In this document: positions 18,397 through 26,281 of the stretch, in pieces
Layout: every line of letters begins with the position of its first letter
Position numbering within the stretch: the stretch's first letter is position 1
Assembly (NCBI GenBank): GCA_963579025.1
Contig: CAUZFZ010000009.1
Coordinates: 1-64,000 of the forward strand
Reading direction: 5' to 3'
Source of the DNA: CAUZFZ01 sp963579025
GTDB taxonomy: Bacteria > Planctomycetota > Planctomycetia > Planctomycetales > Planctomycetaceae
DNA length: 64,000 nucleotides
Position numbers and translations under genes: made by a program
Notes under the pieces: model-generated
Seen by the model: the letters and a program-made list of their open reading frames with translations, nothing else
Database searches by the model: none
What the model was told of the DNA's origin: nothing

Positions 18397-19033
18397 TTTC
18401 TGGGACCGCTACGGACGCTCGGTTTCCGTGTGTCATCGCCTGCCACCGGTGCTCAAACTCGTCCTGGCAGTCAGCGTGATCGTTGCCGGCGCCGCGATTC
18501 CAGTGCGTTACTGGCCGGCTTACGGAGTGCTGGGCTGCCTGGTCTTCGTCGGTCACAGCATCGCGGGTGTCCCATTCGGTTACATCGTCAAACGACTGCT
18601 GTTGTTTCTTCCGTTTATCGGGTCGATGGCAATCTCGTTGCCGTTGTCGCAGGGCCTCGATCGCGGCTGGGATCTGATGCTCACAATTCTGTTTCGAGGC
18701 ACGCTCGCCTTTCTGGTCAGTCTCTGGCTCGTCAACGTGATGCCATTCGAGCAATTGCTGGTCACTCTGCGCCGGCTCAAGGTACCGGCAATCGTGGTCG
18801 CGATTCTGGCCTTCATGTATCGCTACGTGTTTGTGGTGTGGGACGAACTCGACAGTCTTCGGCTGGCCAGAAAAACGCGGTCCTTTGGTCGTGGAAGCCT
18901 GTGGTTCCGCTGGAAGACGCTGGCGCAGATGCTGGGAATGCTGCTGATTCGCTCGCTGAACCGAGCCGAGCGAATTCACGGGGCGATGCAGGCCCGTGGC
19001 TGGAATGGCGAAGTCCACTGGCTTGAGGAGTAG
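18389..19033 (+). CDS. cbiQ: ECF transporter transmembrane (T) component CbiQ
   Basis: A 214-residue protein with several transmembrane helices and the T-component coupling motif near the C-terminus (NRAERIHGAMQARGW, the A-R-G type motif). The segment LAFMYRYVFVVWDEL is typical of the CbiQ/EcfT family. The T component links the substrate-binding subunit to the ATPases. The start overlaps the end of cbiM, giving a tight two-gene unit. The next gene is a nuclease and not cbiO. Confidence 0.9.
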   Translation: MSDFWDRYGRSVSVCHRLPPVLKLVLAVSVIVAGAAIPVRYWPAYGVLGCLVFVGHSIAGVPFGYIVKRLLLFLPFIGSMAISLPLSQGLDRGWDLMLTILFRGTLAFLVSLWLVNVMPFEQLLVTLRRLKVPAIVVAILAFMYRYVFVVWDELDSLRLARKTRSFGRGSLWFRWKTLAQMLGMLLIRSLNRAERIHGAMQARGWNGEVHWLEE

Positions 19034-19129
19034 CCAGACCCACTCACTCGTTTAACACTAACTCGACACGGTATACTCGGTCCGTTCAACTCAACCGCAG
19101 CCGCTGACTTCGTTAGGAAAGCTGTCGCC

Positions 19130-19531
19130 GTGCTTGTCGAAATGGAGCTTTCGCGGATCATCATCAGCGAGATTAATGACCAGCAGGTCGTCTATCTTCG
19201 CGAAGTCGACGGCGACCGCGCCTTCCCGATTCTGATTGGTCTATTCGAAGCCACCAGCATCAACCGCCGACTGACAGCCCCGCCACCGCCCAGACCATTG
19301 ACGCATGATTTGCTCAAACAGGTCATCGAGCAGATGGGTGGCGATCTGCAGGACATCGTTGTGACCCGCATGGTGGATCACACGTACTACGCCGAATTGC
19401 GGATACGGCTGCCCGATGGCGAACTCTTAAACGTCGACAGCCGTCCGAGCGACGCGATTTCACTGGCCGTCCACCACGACCCGATCCTGCCGATCTTCGT
19501 CTCGCAGGAAGTGCTCGACACGGTTGGGTAG
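19130..19531 (+). CDS. Bifunctional nuclease family protein (DUF151)
   Basis: A 133-residue protein with the DUF151/BFN fold. Conserved blocks are FPILIGLFEATSI near residues 33-45 and the C-terminal RPSDAISLAVH with IFVSQEVLD. Plant and bacterial members have been reported to have RNase/DNase activity, and a bacterial relative is linked to stress. The GTG start at 19130 has AGGA eleven bases upstream. It precedes the DUF447 gene by 37 bases on the same strand, so it may share its transcript. Confidence 0.88.
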   Translation: MLVEMELSRIIISEINDQQVVYLREVDGDRAFPILIGLFEATSINRRLTAPPPPRPLTHDLLKQVIEQMGGDLQDIVVTRMVDHTYYAELRIRLPDGELLNVDSRPSDAISLAVHHDPILPIFVSQEVLDTVG

Positions 19532-19568
19532 AAGTCGGTCGCGAGCCTGAAACTCCCGAGGCTGCCGG

Positions 19569-20147
19569 ATGATTCTCGAGGGCATCGTCACGAGCCAGAA
19601 CGCTGCAGCCCAGGTCAACGTCGCCCCGATGGGGCCAATCGTCGACGACGCGATGAGAACTCTGATCCTTCGTCCGTTTCAGACATCGACGACTTACCAG
19701 AATTTGAAACTGCACCCGTTCGGTGTTTTTCACGTCGTCGACGACGCATTGCTCCTAGCTCAGTCGGCTGTTGGCCAGCTTGAGGAAACTCCAGCGACGT
19801 TCTCAGCATTGCGAATTCCGGGGCGCGTTCTGAAATCCGCCTGTCGCTGGTTCGAATTTGAAATCGAATCGCTCGACGACTCCGACGAACGGACGCGCAT
19901 CGAAGCCCGCGTCGTGCATACCGGCCGCTTGCGGGATTTCTTTGGCTTCAATCGTGCGAAGCATGCCGTTCTGGAAGCCGCGATCCTGGCCACGCGGGTT
20001 CACATTCTGCCCGCCGATCAGATACGTTCGCAGTTCGAGATGCTGCGGAGTCCCGTGGAGAAAACGTCGGGACCGCGTGAACAGGCCGCGTTTTCGCTGC
20101 TGGAACAATACATCGCGACTCAGTTACAGGATCCTGACCCATCATGA
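19569..20147 (+). CDS. DUF447 family protein (tetrahydromethanopterin-associated)
   Basis: A 192-residue protein of DUF447, a flavin-reductase-like split-barrel family. The N-terminus reads MILEGIVTSQ, with N-x-APMGP (VNVAPMGPI) close behind, as is typical for the family. A C-terminal block includes RNRAKHAVLEAAILATR-like FNRAKHAVLEAA. In planctomycetes and methylotrophs these genes travel with tetrahydromethanopterin biosynthesis genes. Here the stop overlaps the ATG of the beta-RFAP synthase gene by four bases, which strongly supports that assignment. Its exact step is not established. Confidence 0.85.
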   Translation: MILEGIVTSQNAAAQVNVAPMGPIVDDAMRTLILRPFQTSTTYQNLKLHPFGVFHVVDDALLLAQSAVGQLEETPATFSALRIPGRVLKSACRWFEFEIESLDDSDERTRIEARVVHTGRLRDFFGFNRAKHAVLEAAILATRVHILPADQIRSQFEMLRSPVEKTSGPREQAAFSLLEQYIATQLQDPDPS

Positions 20148-21121
20148 GTGCCGTCACGGTTTCGACCGGATCGCGTCTGCACTTCGGACTCCTGACGCAT
20201 CGACCGAAGTCGGGTCGCGAGTTTGGCGGCGTTGGCGTGATGCTTGAATCCCCCGGCTGGACGATTCGCATCGAGGCCAGGACTGGTCACAGCGACAACG
20301 CTGTCAACGTTTCCGGCGATGCTGCGGCAGCGTCCCGCGATGCTGAGCAACGTGTGCGGCAAATCCTCGCAACGTGTCAGCAGGACAATCTGGCTCTGCG
20401 CTGCCCCGTGCAGGTAACCATCGATTCCGCAATTCCGTCGCACCGTGGACTGGGCTCGGGAACACAACTTTCGCTGGCCGTCGCGCGCGGTCTGGACGTT
20501 CTGTTTTCAGACGGACAGCGCTCGGTAGACGAACTCGCCAGACTGTCGGGTCGAGGGTTGCGTTCTGCCGTTGGCACATGGGGATTCGAATACGGTGGCT
20601 GCATTCTCGAAGGCGGACGTACCGAGCAGGATCAGGTTGGAAGACTGATCTCGCACGTGCCGTTTCCCGAACAGTGGCGATTCCTGCTGATTACGCCGCG
20701 AAGCGGCGCGGGACTCTCCGGCGGCGATGAGAAATCTGCGTTCGAGCGTCTACCGGGCATGTCCACTGAACTGACGGGCGAACTGTGTCGGATTGCCGTG
20801 ATGGAGCTGCTGCCCGCGATTCAGGCCGGCGACTTCGACGCAGCCGCAGACGGCCTGGACCGATACGGACAACTTGCCGGCGAGTACTTCATTCCCGTGC
20901 AGAACGGGGTGTTTCTGCATCCGGCGATGAACGAACTCAGCGAAAAACTGCGAGCATCCGGTGTCATCGGTTTTGCTCAGACGTCCTGGGGACCGACGTG
21001 CTTCGTACTCTGTCGAGACGAAACCATGGCTCTCGACGTTCGGAACAGCGTGCGGCAAATGTCAGACAGCGACGAACTGCGGCTTGAGACTGCGGCGCCC
21101 CGAAATTCAAGTGCCATGTGA
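20144..21121 (+). CDS. mptG: Beta-ribofuranosylaminobenzene 5'-phosphate synthase (GHMP-kinase fold)
   Basis: A 325-residue enzyme that condenses p-aminobenzoate with PRPP, releasing CO2 and diphosphate, as the first committed arylamine step of tetrahydromethanopterin synthesis. N-terminal motif SRLHFGLL and the GHMP glycine-rich loop HRGLGSGTQLSLAVA identify it. Later blocks LLITPRSGAGLSG and GFAQTSWGPTCFVL also fit. The coupled upstream DUF447 gene supports the pathway call. Archaea and methylotrophs use this cofactor for C1 transfer; planctomycetes are a known third group. It converges with pyrE, with 49 bases between them. Confidence 0.87.
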   Translation: MSAVTVSTGSRLHFGLLTHRPKSGREFGGVGVMLESPGWTIRIEARTGHSDNAVNVSGDAAAASRDAEQRVRQILATCQQDNLALRCPVQVTIDSAIPSHRGLGSGTQLSLAVARGLDVLFSDGQRSVDELARLSGRGLRSAVGTWGFEYGGCILEGGRTEQDQVGRLISHVPFPEQWRFLLITPRSGAGLSGGDEKSAFERLPGMSTELTGELCRIAVMELLPAIQAGDFDAAADGLDRYGQLAGEYFIPVQNGVFLHPAMNELSEKLRASGVIGFAQTSWGPTCFVLCRDETMALDVRNSVRQMSDSDELRLETAAPRNSSAM

Positions 21122-21170
21122 TGCGTCCCGTCCTGGCGACCGGACACAACGCAAGTCAGCGGGCGATCGC

Positions 21171-21731
21171 CTATGAGTCATCCGCTGGCGGCTCAATGCC
21201 GAAGTCCAGAATGCTCAGCAGCGAGCGGAACGGCAGGTTGCGTTCGGCGAAGTTCGCGGCTCCACCCTGCATGCGGTCCACGATGCCGACGACGTGCACA
21301 ACTTCGCAGCCAAACTCCTGAATGCGATCAACGGCCAGCAGCGAGCTTCCACCGGTCGTTACCACATCGTCGATCACGACGACTCGCATGCCCGGTTCAA
21401 CCGGACCTTCAATGTACTTCTGAGTTCCATGGCCTTTCGACTCTTTGCGGACCATGACTCCGACAATCGACTGACCACGATCGGCGGCCGCGGTCAGAAC
21501 GCCCCCGATGATCGGATCGGCCCCGATCGACATTCCGCCGATCGCGTCAAACTCAACATCCGCAAGCATGTCGAGCAATCCCTCACTGACCAGCTTCAAA
21601 CCACGAGCGTGCAGCGTGATCTGTTTTCCGTCCAGGTAGTAAGTCGACTTCTTTCCGGACACCAGGGTGAAGTCGCCGAACTTCAGTGCCCGGTCACGAA
21701 ACAACTGAATCAATTCGTCCCGATCAAACAT
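21171..21731 (-). CDS. pyrE: Orotate phosphoribosyltransferase
   Basis: A 186-residue enzyme that makes orotidine 5'-phosphate from orotate and PRPP. The PRPP-binding signature VVVIDDVVTTGGSS is clear. The N-terminal FTLVSGKKSTYYLDGK and the flexible-loop region VRKESKGHGTQKYIEG are typical for the family. An upstream TTG would add twelve polar residues; the ATG at 21731 is preceded by AGGA and gives the normal length. It is a stand-alone pyrimidine gene; a dihydroorotate dehydrogenase-like gene lies far downstream at 49 kb. Confidence 0.93.
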   Translation of the reverse strand: MFDRDELIQLFRDRALKFGDFTLVSGKKSTYYLDGKQITLHARGLKLVSEGLLDMLADVEFDAIGGMSIGADPIIGGVLTAAADRGQSIVGVMVRKESKGHGTQKYIEGPVEPGMRVVVIDDVVTTGGSSLLAVDRIQEFGCEVVHVVGIVDRMQGGAANFAERNLPFRSLLSILDFGIEPPADDS

Positions 21732-21822
21732 TCTGGCTTGTCCTGTTTCCGTTCTGGTCGCGGTCAACTCGTCAGTCGGGGTAATAGCCCACCCGCTTCA
21801 GTGAGACAATCGAGTCGCCATT

Positions 21823-21864
21823 CCAAACAAACGGGGCGGCCGAAACACACGTTCGACCGCCCCG
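21823..21864 (-). terminator. Rho-independent terminator
   Basis: On the minus strand an 8-bp GC stem (CGGGGCGG with CCGCCCCG, arms 21832-21839 and 21857-21864) is followed by TTTGTTTGG. It lies just downstream of the charged-repeat protein gene and should end its transcript before pyrE. Confidence 0.65.
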
Positions 21865-21895
21865 AGACGCATCAGTTCCGAATCACTGACCCGGC

Positions 21896-22942
21896 TTATT
21901 CCGCATCTCGATCTTCGTTGTCGCCAGGCTCTTCGTCTCTGTCACGACGCTCTTCGTTGTCCCCACGCTCTTCGTCTCGGTCACGACGTTCTTCACGCCC
22001 TTCGTTGTCCCCACGCTCGCCGGCGATTCGACGCAGGAGCTGCCGCAGCTCACTGATCTGACCCGTCAGTTGTTCGACTCGGTTTGCCAGTTCGTCGACG
22101 CGACCGTCGCCATGTTCGGCTCGCTCTCGCTCGCCGTGTTCGTGTCGCTCATCTTCATGCCGCTCGATTTCTTCACGCCGGCCACGCTCTGCCCGCTCGG
22201 CGTCCCGACCCTCGCGCTCGTGATGCTCGGCTCCTTCACGTTCCGCGTGTTGACCCAGTTCGCGAGCCCGTTGGACCAGACTGTGTGCCACGTCTTCCAG
22301 ACCGGCCGCCTGGAAGTGCTCGGCAGCCGCATGCAGCAAGTGAATCCCCTCGATCAGATGCTCACGCGGGTTACCTTCTCGATCCTCACCTCGCCCGCGT
22401 TGCTCACGTTCGAAGTCTGCAATCTGCTCACGTAATTCGGCCTCCACGCGCTGTGCCTCGTCACGACGACCCGCTTCGGACAGTTCCGCGATCTCAGCTT
22501 TCATACGCTCGACGTGCCGTCGGAATTCCTCATGTTGTGCGACTTTCTCAGGATCACGACGGTCGTCCTCGCGTTCACGTTGGCGAGCACTCTCGCGCTC
22601 GCCACGCTCCCGATCTCCGTCGCGTTCACCTTCGCGTTCCCGTTCGCCTGCGCGCTCTCTGTCAGGATCACCACGTTCGCGATCTCCATCGCGTTCTCTT
22701 TCGCCTCGTTCCCGATCTCCATCGCGTTCTCTTTCGCCGTCGCGCTCACGATCTCCATCACGCTCACGCGGCTGGTCGCGATCATCTTCCTGTTCCGTCA
22801 GAGCCAGCAGAGCCGCATCCAGATCCGATTCGAAGACAGCCGCTCCTTCCGCCGGTTTTTCATCCTGAGCCCATGTCGTCAGGCCGAATCCAACTCCGAC
22901 GACCACAGCACTGGCACAAATCAATCTCAATTGAGCATTCAT
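21896..22942 (-). CDS. Exported Arg/Asp/Glu-rich repetitive protein
   Basis: A 348-residue protein with a signal peptide (about residues 1-25, ending TTWAQ). Residues 50-125 are built almost only from D, E, R and G in short repeats of the type RERDGDRERD. A predicted coiled coil follows (HVERMKAEIAELSEA and neighbours) with a helix-rich core near 190-235. A leucine-zipper-like run comes next (VDELANRVEQLTGQISELRQ), and a second charged repeat EERRDRDEERGDNE ends the protein. I do not recognise a family. The ATG has AAGGAGAG seven bases upstream and a terminator follows, so the gene is real despite its low complexity. The long frame on the opposite strand is a mirror of this repeat. Confidence 0.75.
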   Translation of the reverse strand: MNAQLRLICASAVVVGVGFGLTTWAQDEKPAEGAAVFESDLDAALLALTEQEDDRDQPRERDGDRERDGERERDGDRERGERERDGDRERGDPDRERAGEREREGERDGDRERGERESARQREREDDRRDPEKVAQHEEFRRHVERMKAEIAELSEAGRRDEAQRVEAELREQIADFEREQRGRGEDREGNPREHLIEGIHLLHAAAEHFQAAGLEDVAHSLVQRARELGQHAEREGAEHHEREGRDAERAERGRREEIERHEDERHEHGERERAEHGDGRVDELANRVEQLTGQISELRQLLRRIAGERGDNEGREERRDRDEERGDNEERRDRDEEPGDNEDRDAE

Positions 22943-23031
22943 CGATCACTCTCCTTCATGGGGCATCAGGAGTTCCGCAGCATGCGCACGCCGCGAATGG
23001 AAACATCATGACTAATTGCGGTTTACTCGGT

Positions 23032-24003
23032 TCACGAGCCCGAGTCTCGATATGCCAGCTCCATCAGGCGATTGACTTCGCGTCCCTGCTCACCGGGAAT
23101 CTGCGATGGCTGCTGCTCCAGAATGGCCGACACGAAGTCCGCAATCAATGGAGCGTTGAAATTCGAATCTGGTGGATGCGACTCGATTGTCCGTTCTGAA
23201 CCGCGTTCGATGATAAGCTCGCCGGCGTTCAAGGGGCGGCTGACCAGTCGGCCCGTGGTGCCGAGGATCGCGAACTCATCCGGATCCGTATTCGCTCCGA
23301 AATAACACTGCAGTGATCCCAGGACACCCGATTCGAACTGCAGCACAGCCGTGACGGCGTCGTCCGCGTCGTAGCTTGCGGCCACTGTCGAGCAGAAGGC
23401 TTTGATACCACGGACAGGACCAAAGAGTTGCAGGAACAGGTCCAGCCGGTGACTGCCGATATCCATCAGCGCCCCGCCGCCACCCTGCTCTGGGATGACT
23501 CGCCAGTAACCATCCTCTTCAGGGCTCAGCGCAAATGGTGTCGACGTGACCGCGGACACCGACAGCACTTGTCCAATGTCCCCGGCCTCCACCAGCTCAC
23601 GCATACGTCGAACCACGGGATAGAACGGCCGATAAAATGCGACGCCCAGTCGCACGTCATGTTCTGAGCAAGCCGCGATCATCTCGTCGCATTCGGCAAC
23701 GGACATCGCCATCGGCTTCTCAACAAGCACATGTTTTCCCGCCGCGGCTGCGGCGAGTGTCTGCGGTCGGTGAAGATTCACCGGCGTCGCGATATACACA
23801 GCATCGATGTCCGGCGAGGCAATCAGATCGCTTGCAGACTCGAAGGCCTGCGGCACATTGAAGTCGTCTCGGAATTCCCGCAGCTTCGTCGGATCACGGC
23901 GATTGACCGCCATCAGTTCGCTGCGTGGTTCCTGCTGGATAGCTCCAGCGACTCGTTTCCGAGCCACGTCACCGCAGCCGATGATGCCCCAGCGTATTGT
24001 CAT
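23032..24003 (-). CDS. Gfo/Idh/MocA family oxidoreductase
   Basis: A 323-residue NAD(P)-dependent oxidoreductase. The Rossmann motif IGCGDVA is near residues 8-14, and the family EKP motif appears in KHVLVEKPMAMS near 90-100. The C-terminal half is the expected alpha/beta domain with GGALMDIGSHRLDLF. It most likely oxidises or reduces a sugar or cyclitol; the substrate cannot be read from sequence. The ATG at 24003 gives a compact N-terminus, while a TTG start 33 bases earlier would add a polar extension. Planctomycetes carry many such enzymes. Confidence 0.88.
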   Translation of the reverse strand: MTIRWGIIGCGDVARKRVAGAIQQEPRSELMAVNRRDPTKLREFRDDFNVPQAFESASDLIASPDIDAVYIATPVNLHRPQTLAAAAAGKHVLVEKPMAMSVAECDEMIAACSEHDVRLGVAFYRPFYPVVRRMRELVEAGDIGQVLSVSAVTSTPFALSPEEDGYWRVIPEQGGGGALMDIGSHRLDLFLQLFGPVRGIKAFCSTVAASYDADDAVTAVLQFESGVLGSLQCYFGANTDPDEFAILGTTGRLVSRPLNAGELIIERGSERTIESHPPDSNFNAPLIADFVSAILEQQPSQIPGEQGREVNRLMELAYRDSGS

Positions 24004-24084
24004 CAGGTGATCTTTCGGACGGCGGGAATCAGGCAACTTAAGAACGTCCGCACATAACGCCGCCGATCATATCGCTGCGCAGCG

Positions 24085-24119
24085 AAAAACCGCAGTCGGC
24101 CCGAATGGTCGACTGCGGT
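24085..24119 (-). terminator. Rho-independent terminator of hsp20
   Basis: On the minus strand ACCGCAGTCG pairs with CGACTGCGGT-type sequence, giving a ten-base stem followed by TTTTTCGC. It is 42 bases after the stop of the Hsp20 gene and ends its transcript. Confidence 0.8.
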
Positions 24120-24160
24120 CAGATCACGTTGTCGGTCAATCACAGCGAAGGGTCACCGGA

Positions 24161-24625
24161 TCAGAACTCGGCGCTTTCATCCGACTTCGTGCGTACGCCG
24201 ATCGGAATCTTCCGCGGCTGGGATTCCGCCTTGCGGGCGATGTTCAGAATCAGAACGCCGTTGTCGAGTTCGGCCGTGACAGACGACGGATCCAATGTGT
24301 CGTGCAGTGAAATCGAACGGTGGAATTCGCCGTAGTGATGCTGACTGACTTTCAGCTCACCATCTCTTTCCGGTGCGTGGCGTTCACCCGTGATGTGCAG
24401 GACACCGTCTTCAATCGACAGATTGAGTTCTTTCTCGGGGACACCTGGTACATCGACTTCGATCGTGACTCCGTTTTCTGATTCCCAGACGGACAGGGCA
24501 GGACGCCCGTCACAGCGGACAGCGCCGGCAACAGACCCGAGCGCTGAGTCAAACTCCCGACGCAGGCCCTCCAGCGAGGATGGTGACAAGTTCCAGACGC
24601 GTGAGAATGGTGATGCTGGCAGCAT
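24161..24625 (-). CDS. Hsp20/alpha-crystallin small heat-shock protein
   Basis: A 154-residue holdase chaperone. The alpha-crystallin domain spans about residues 45-140, with typical strands TIEVDVPGVPEKEL, LHITGER and the conserved A-x-L-x-N-G-V-L block (AELDNGVLILNIA). The C-terminal IPI in RKIPIGV is the IxI motif that mediates oligomer assembly. It binds unfolding proteins without ATP. It is a single-gene unit: a terminator follows, and a sigma-54-like promoter plus a leader hairpin precede it. Confidence 0.92.
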   Translation of the reverse strand: MLPASPFSRVWNLSPSSLEGLRREFDSALGSVAGAVRCDGRPALSVWESENGVTIEVDVPGVPEKELNLSIEDGVLHITGERHAPERDGELKVSQHHYGEFHRSISLHDTLDPSSVTAELDNGVLILNIARKAESQPRKIPIGVRTKSDESAEF

Positions 24626-24670
24626 GATTGAGTCTCCAGTTTGAGCAGGAAATTTGGTGTCGACTTCAAA

Positions 24671-24690
24671 TCACCGGTTGACGTCGGTGA
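24671..24690. promoter_or_regulatory. Inverted repeat in the hsp20 leader
   Basis: TCACCG and CGGTGA, six bases each, flank an eight-base spacer about 45 to 65 bases upstream of the hsp20 ATG. It would lie inside the leader RNA if the sigma-54-like promoter is used. It could be an operator or a small RNA hairpin; the stem is short, so confidence is low. Confidence 0.3.
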
Positions 24691-24703
24691 TCCCACACAT
24701 CAA

Positions 24704-24719
24704 TGCACGCGCCGTGCCA
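24704..24719 (-). promoter_or_regulatory. Possible sigma-54 promoter for hsp20
   Basis: The minus strand reads TGGCACGGCGCGTGCA. It matches the -24/-12 consensus TGGCAC-N5-TTGC at all but one position, with the required ten bases between GG and GC. It is about 80 bases upstream of the hsp20 ATG. The same bases also form the perfect palindrome GCACG-CGC-CGTGC, so a repressor site is an alternative. Confidence 0.4.
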
Positions 24720-25240
24720 GACGACACCTTGCGAACTCACATGTGACGTAACTTGTTATTTATAAGTATGTTGTGACTCGCATCTGATAATCCGTACGTT
24801 GCTAATGCCATTATGGCCCGCCACATTGGCACTTATTCGAATCCTTGCTCTGTTGCCGAAAGTGTCATTATGGCACGTTCCGTTCTCGACCTGAGCGCTG
24901 TCGGGCCGGTACATGCGACGCGAAATATGGGAGTACTGCGTAGTTTGTGGTGTTTTCGTAAAGTCGGAGACTCGAAACTCATGTCGCAATTGTCTACCCA
25001 TCATTCGTATGCAGCACAGACTGCACATCCATCGTTGAATTCCCCGTAGATCAAAGCACTTCTACAATTCCCTAATGCTCAATCGGGTATCTTTGAAGCA
25101 GAGCCGGTCAGGGATCAGACCGCCCTACCCTTGGTCGATGAGTTTTCCTGTCTGTTTGGTTCACAACTCGCCACCGGTCCGCATCGCATCATGACCGTCG
25201 CGGGTACCAGCCTTACCCACCTGGAAGAGGAGAGATTCTG
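24720..25240. other. AT-richer divergent gap between hsp20 and the Cys-rich gene
   Basis: This 520-base gap contains no convincing gene. It is less GC-rich than its surroundings. Two similar motifs, GCCATTATGGCCCG near 24809 and GTCATTATGGCACG near 24866, could be binding sites. A purine-rich ribosome site (AGAGGAG) ends the gap just before the ATG of the Cys-rich gene. No tRNA fold was found. Confidence 0.35.
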
Positions 25241-25912
25241 ATGAGCAGGCTTTCAAGTTTCGTTGCTGTTGCGGCGATTGCCGCGCTGGTGAGCGGAGCG
25301 TCCGCCGCAGACTATCGCAGTCCGTTGTTTCCGACTTCGGTCGCTCCCGTCGCGATTTCGTATCAGGCTCCTGTCCTGACGTATCCGGCGTACCATCCGA
25401 CCTTCCGGTCGACCACGCTGCCTCTGCCGGCCCCCGCATTCGTCGGATTCGATCATCACGCAGAACGTGCGCCGATGGCCAAAGAGTCGATCGAGCTGTA
25501 CCACAATGTGAAGGTCCGCGACCCGCATCACATTGCCTGCTGTGCCGAGACGAAGATCATCAAAGTGCCGGACCCCTGCTGGAAGCCGATCAAGCGCGGC
25601 TGCTGTGCTCCGCAAAAGCGACCCTGCGTGTACGTCGCGATCTGCGTTCCGAAGGAAACCGCGTGTCACCATCACGCAGCACCGGCTCCCTGCTGCACGC
25701 CGAAGCCCTCCTGCGGAGCTCCGTCTCTGCACCTCAGCTGGTGCAAACCCAAGGCGAAGACGTGTGACAAGTGCCATGCCTGTGGCTGCGAGCATCGCAA
25801 ACTGCGAATCAAATGCCTCTTAGACGGCAAATACCAGAAGTACGACTACGGCAAATACCGTGTCGAAGTGCGAGTCAAGAACGGGTATGTCGAAGTCGAT
25901 TACGACGACTGA
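25241..25912 (+). CDS. Exported cysteine/histidine-rich protein
   Basis: A 223-residue protein of unknown function. Signal peptide about residues 1-23 (AAIAALVSGASAAD). After a Pro/Tyr-rich segment, residues 98-190 hold 17 cysteines, often as CC pairs or CxxC (DKCHACGC), together with HHH and HH clusters. The tail is a short beta-rich, Lys/Tyr/Asp-rich stretch (KYQKYDYGKYRVEVRVK). Disulfide-bonded cell-surface material or metal binding are both plausible. Cys-rich wall proteins are known in planctomycetes, but this is not identified as one. Strong ribosome-binding site (AGAGGAG) and a strong terminator suggest high expression. Confidence 0.75.
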   Translation: MSRLSSFVAVAAIAALVSGASAADYRSPLFPTSVAPVAISYQAPVLTYPAYHPTFRSTTLPLPAPAFVGFDHHAERAPMAKESIELYHNVKVRDPHHIACCAETKIIKVPDPCWKPIKRGCCAPQKRPCVYVAICVPKETACHHHAAPAPCCTPKPSCGAPSLHLSWCKPKAKTCDKCHACGCEHRKLRIKCLLDGKYQKYDYGKYRVEVRVKNGYVEVDYDD

Positions 25913-25949
25913 ACCGCGACATCGCGTCAGTTTCATTTCAGCGACGAAG

Positions 25950-25986
25950 AGCCGGCCGGACCGTTTGGGTCCAGCCGGCTTTCTTT
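25950..25986 (+). terminator. Strong rho-independent terminator
   Basis: AGCCGGCCGGACC pairs with GGGTCCAGCCGGCT around a GTTT loop, followed by TTCTTT. It lies 38 bases after the stop of the Cys-rich protein gene. Confidence 0.85.
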
Positions 25987-26068
25987 GCGCCAGGACGGCC
26001 TCGGCATTAATGTTTACATATGCGTATCTCTGACTTTCGTTAGGGGGAATCGCCGATGTTCCACGTGA

Positions 26069-26114
26069 CATGAGATTGCGCAAAAAGATCACAATAAACA
26101 GATACAATCTCATG
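26069..26114. promoter_or_regulatory. Inverted repeat upstream of the dksA-like promoter
   Basis: Perfect ten-base arms CATGAGATTG and CAATCTCATG are separated by 26 AT-rich bases. The repeat ends about 40 bases before the -35 element of the promoter at 26153, a fitting place for a regulator binding site. No regulator is known. Confidence 0.35.
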
Positions 26115-26152
26115 TGCATAGTAACCTATGGCTGCGACGAGTTTCGACCTCC

Positions 26153-26181
26153 TTGAATGACAGGTGTGACAGGTGCATAAT
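26153..26181 (+). promoter_or_regulatory. Sigma-70-type promoter for the dksA-like/lspA unit
   Basis: TTGAAT at 26153-26158 and CATAAT at 26176-26181 are separated by exactly 17 bases, close to the consensus. Transcription would start about 95 bases before the ATG of the dksA-like gene. Confidence 0.5.
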
Positions 26182-26281
26182 GTCCGACCGATTAATGGCA
26201 GCCAGGATGGCTGCGGACAGGGAAGAGCGCCTCGGGGAGCAGGGAACCCCTCCGGCTGTTCGCGAGTAGAAACGCAGACAC

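Noticed and set aside
22084..23199. A 371-codon plus-strand open frame opposite the charged-repeat gene
   Set aside because: It is a mirror of the D/E/R repeats, giving runs of R, H, P and A with no domain. The minus-strand gene has a signal peptide, ribosome site and terminator.
24830..24860. Plus-strand TGGCAC followed by TTGC as a sigma-54 promoter for the Cys-rich gene
   Set aside because: The distance between the GG and GC elements is 17 bases and not 10, so it cannot serve as a -24/-12 promoter.
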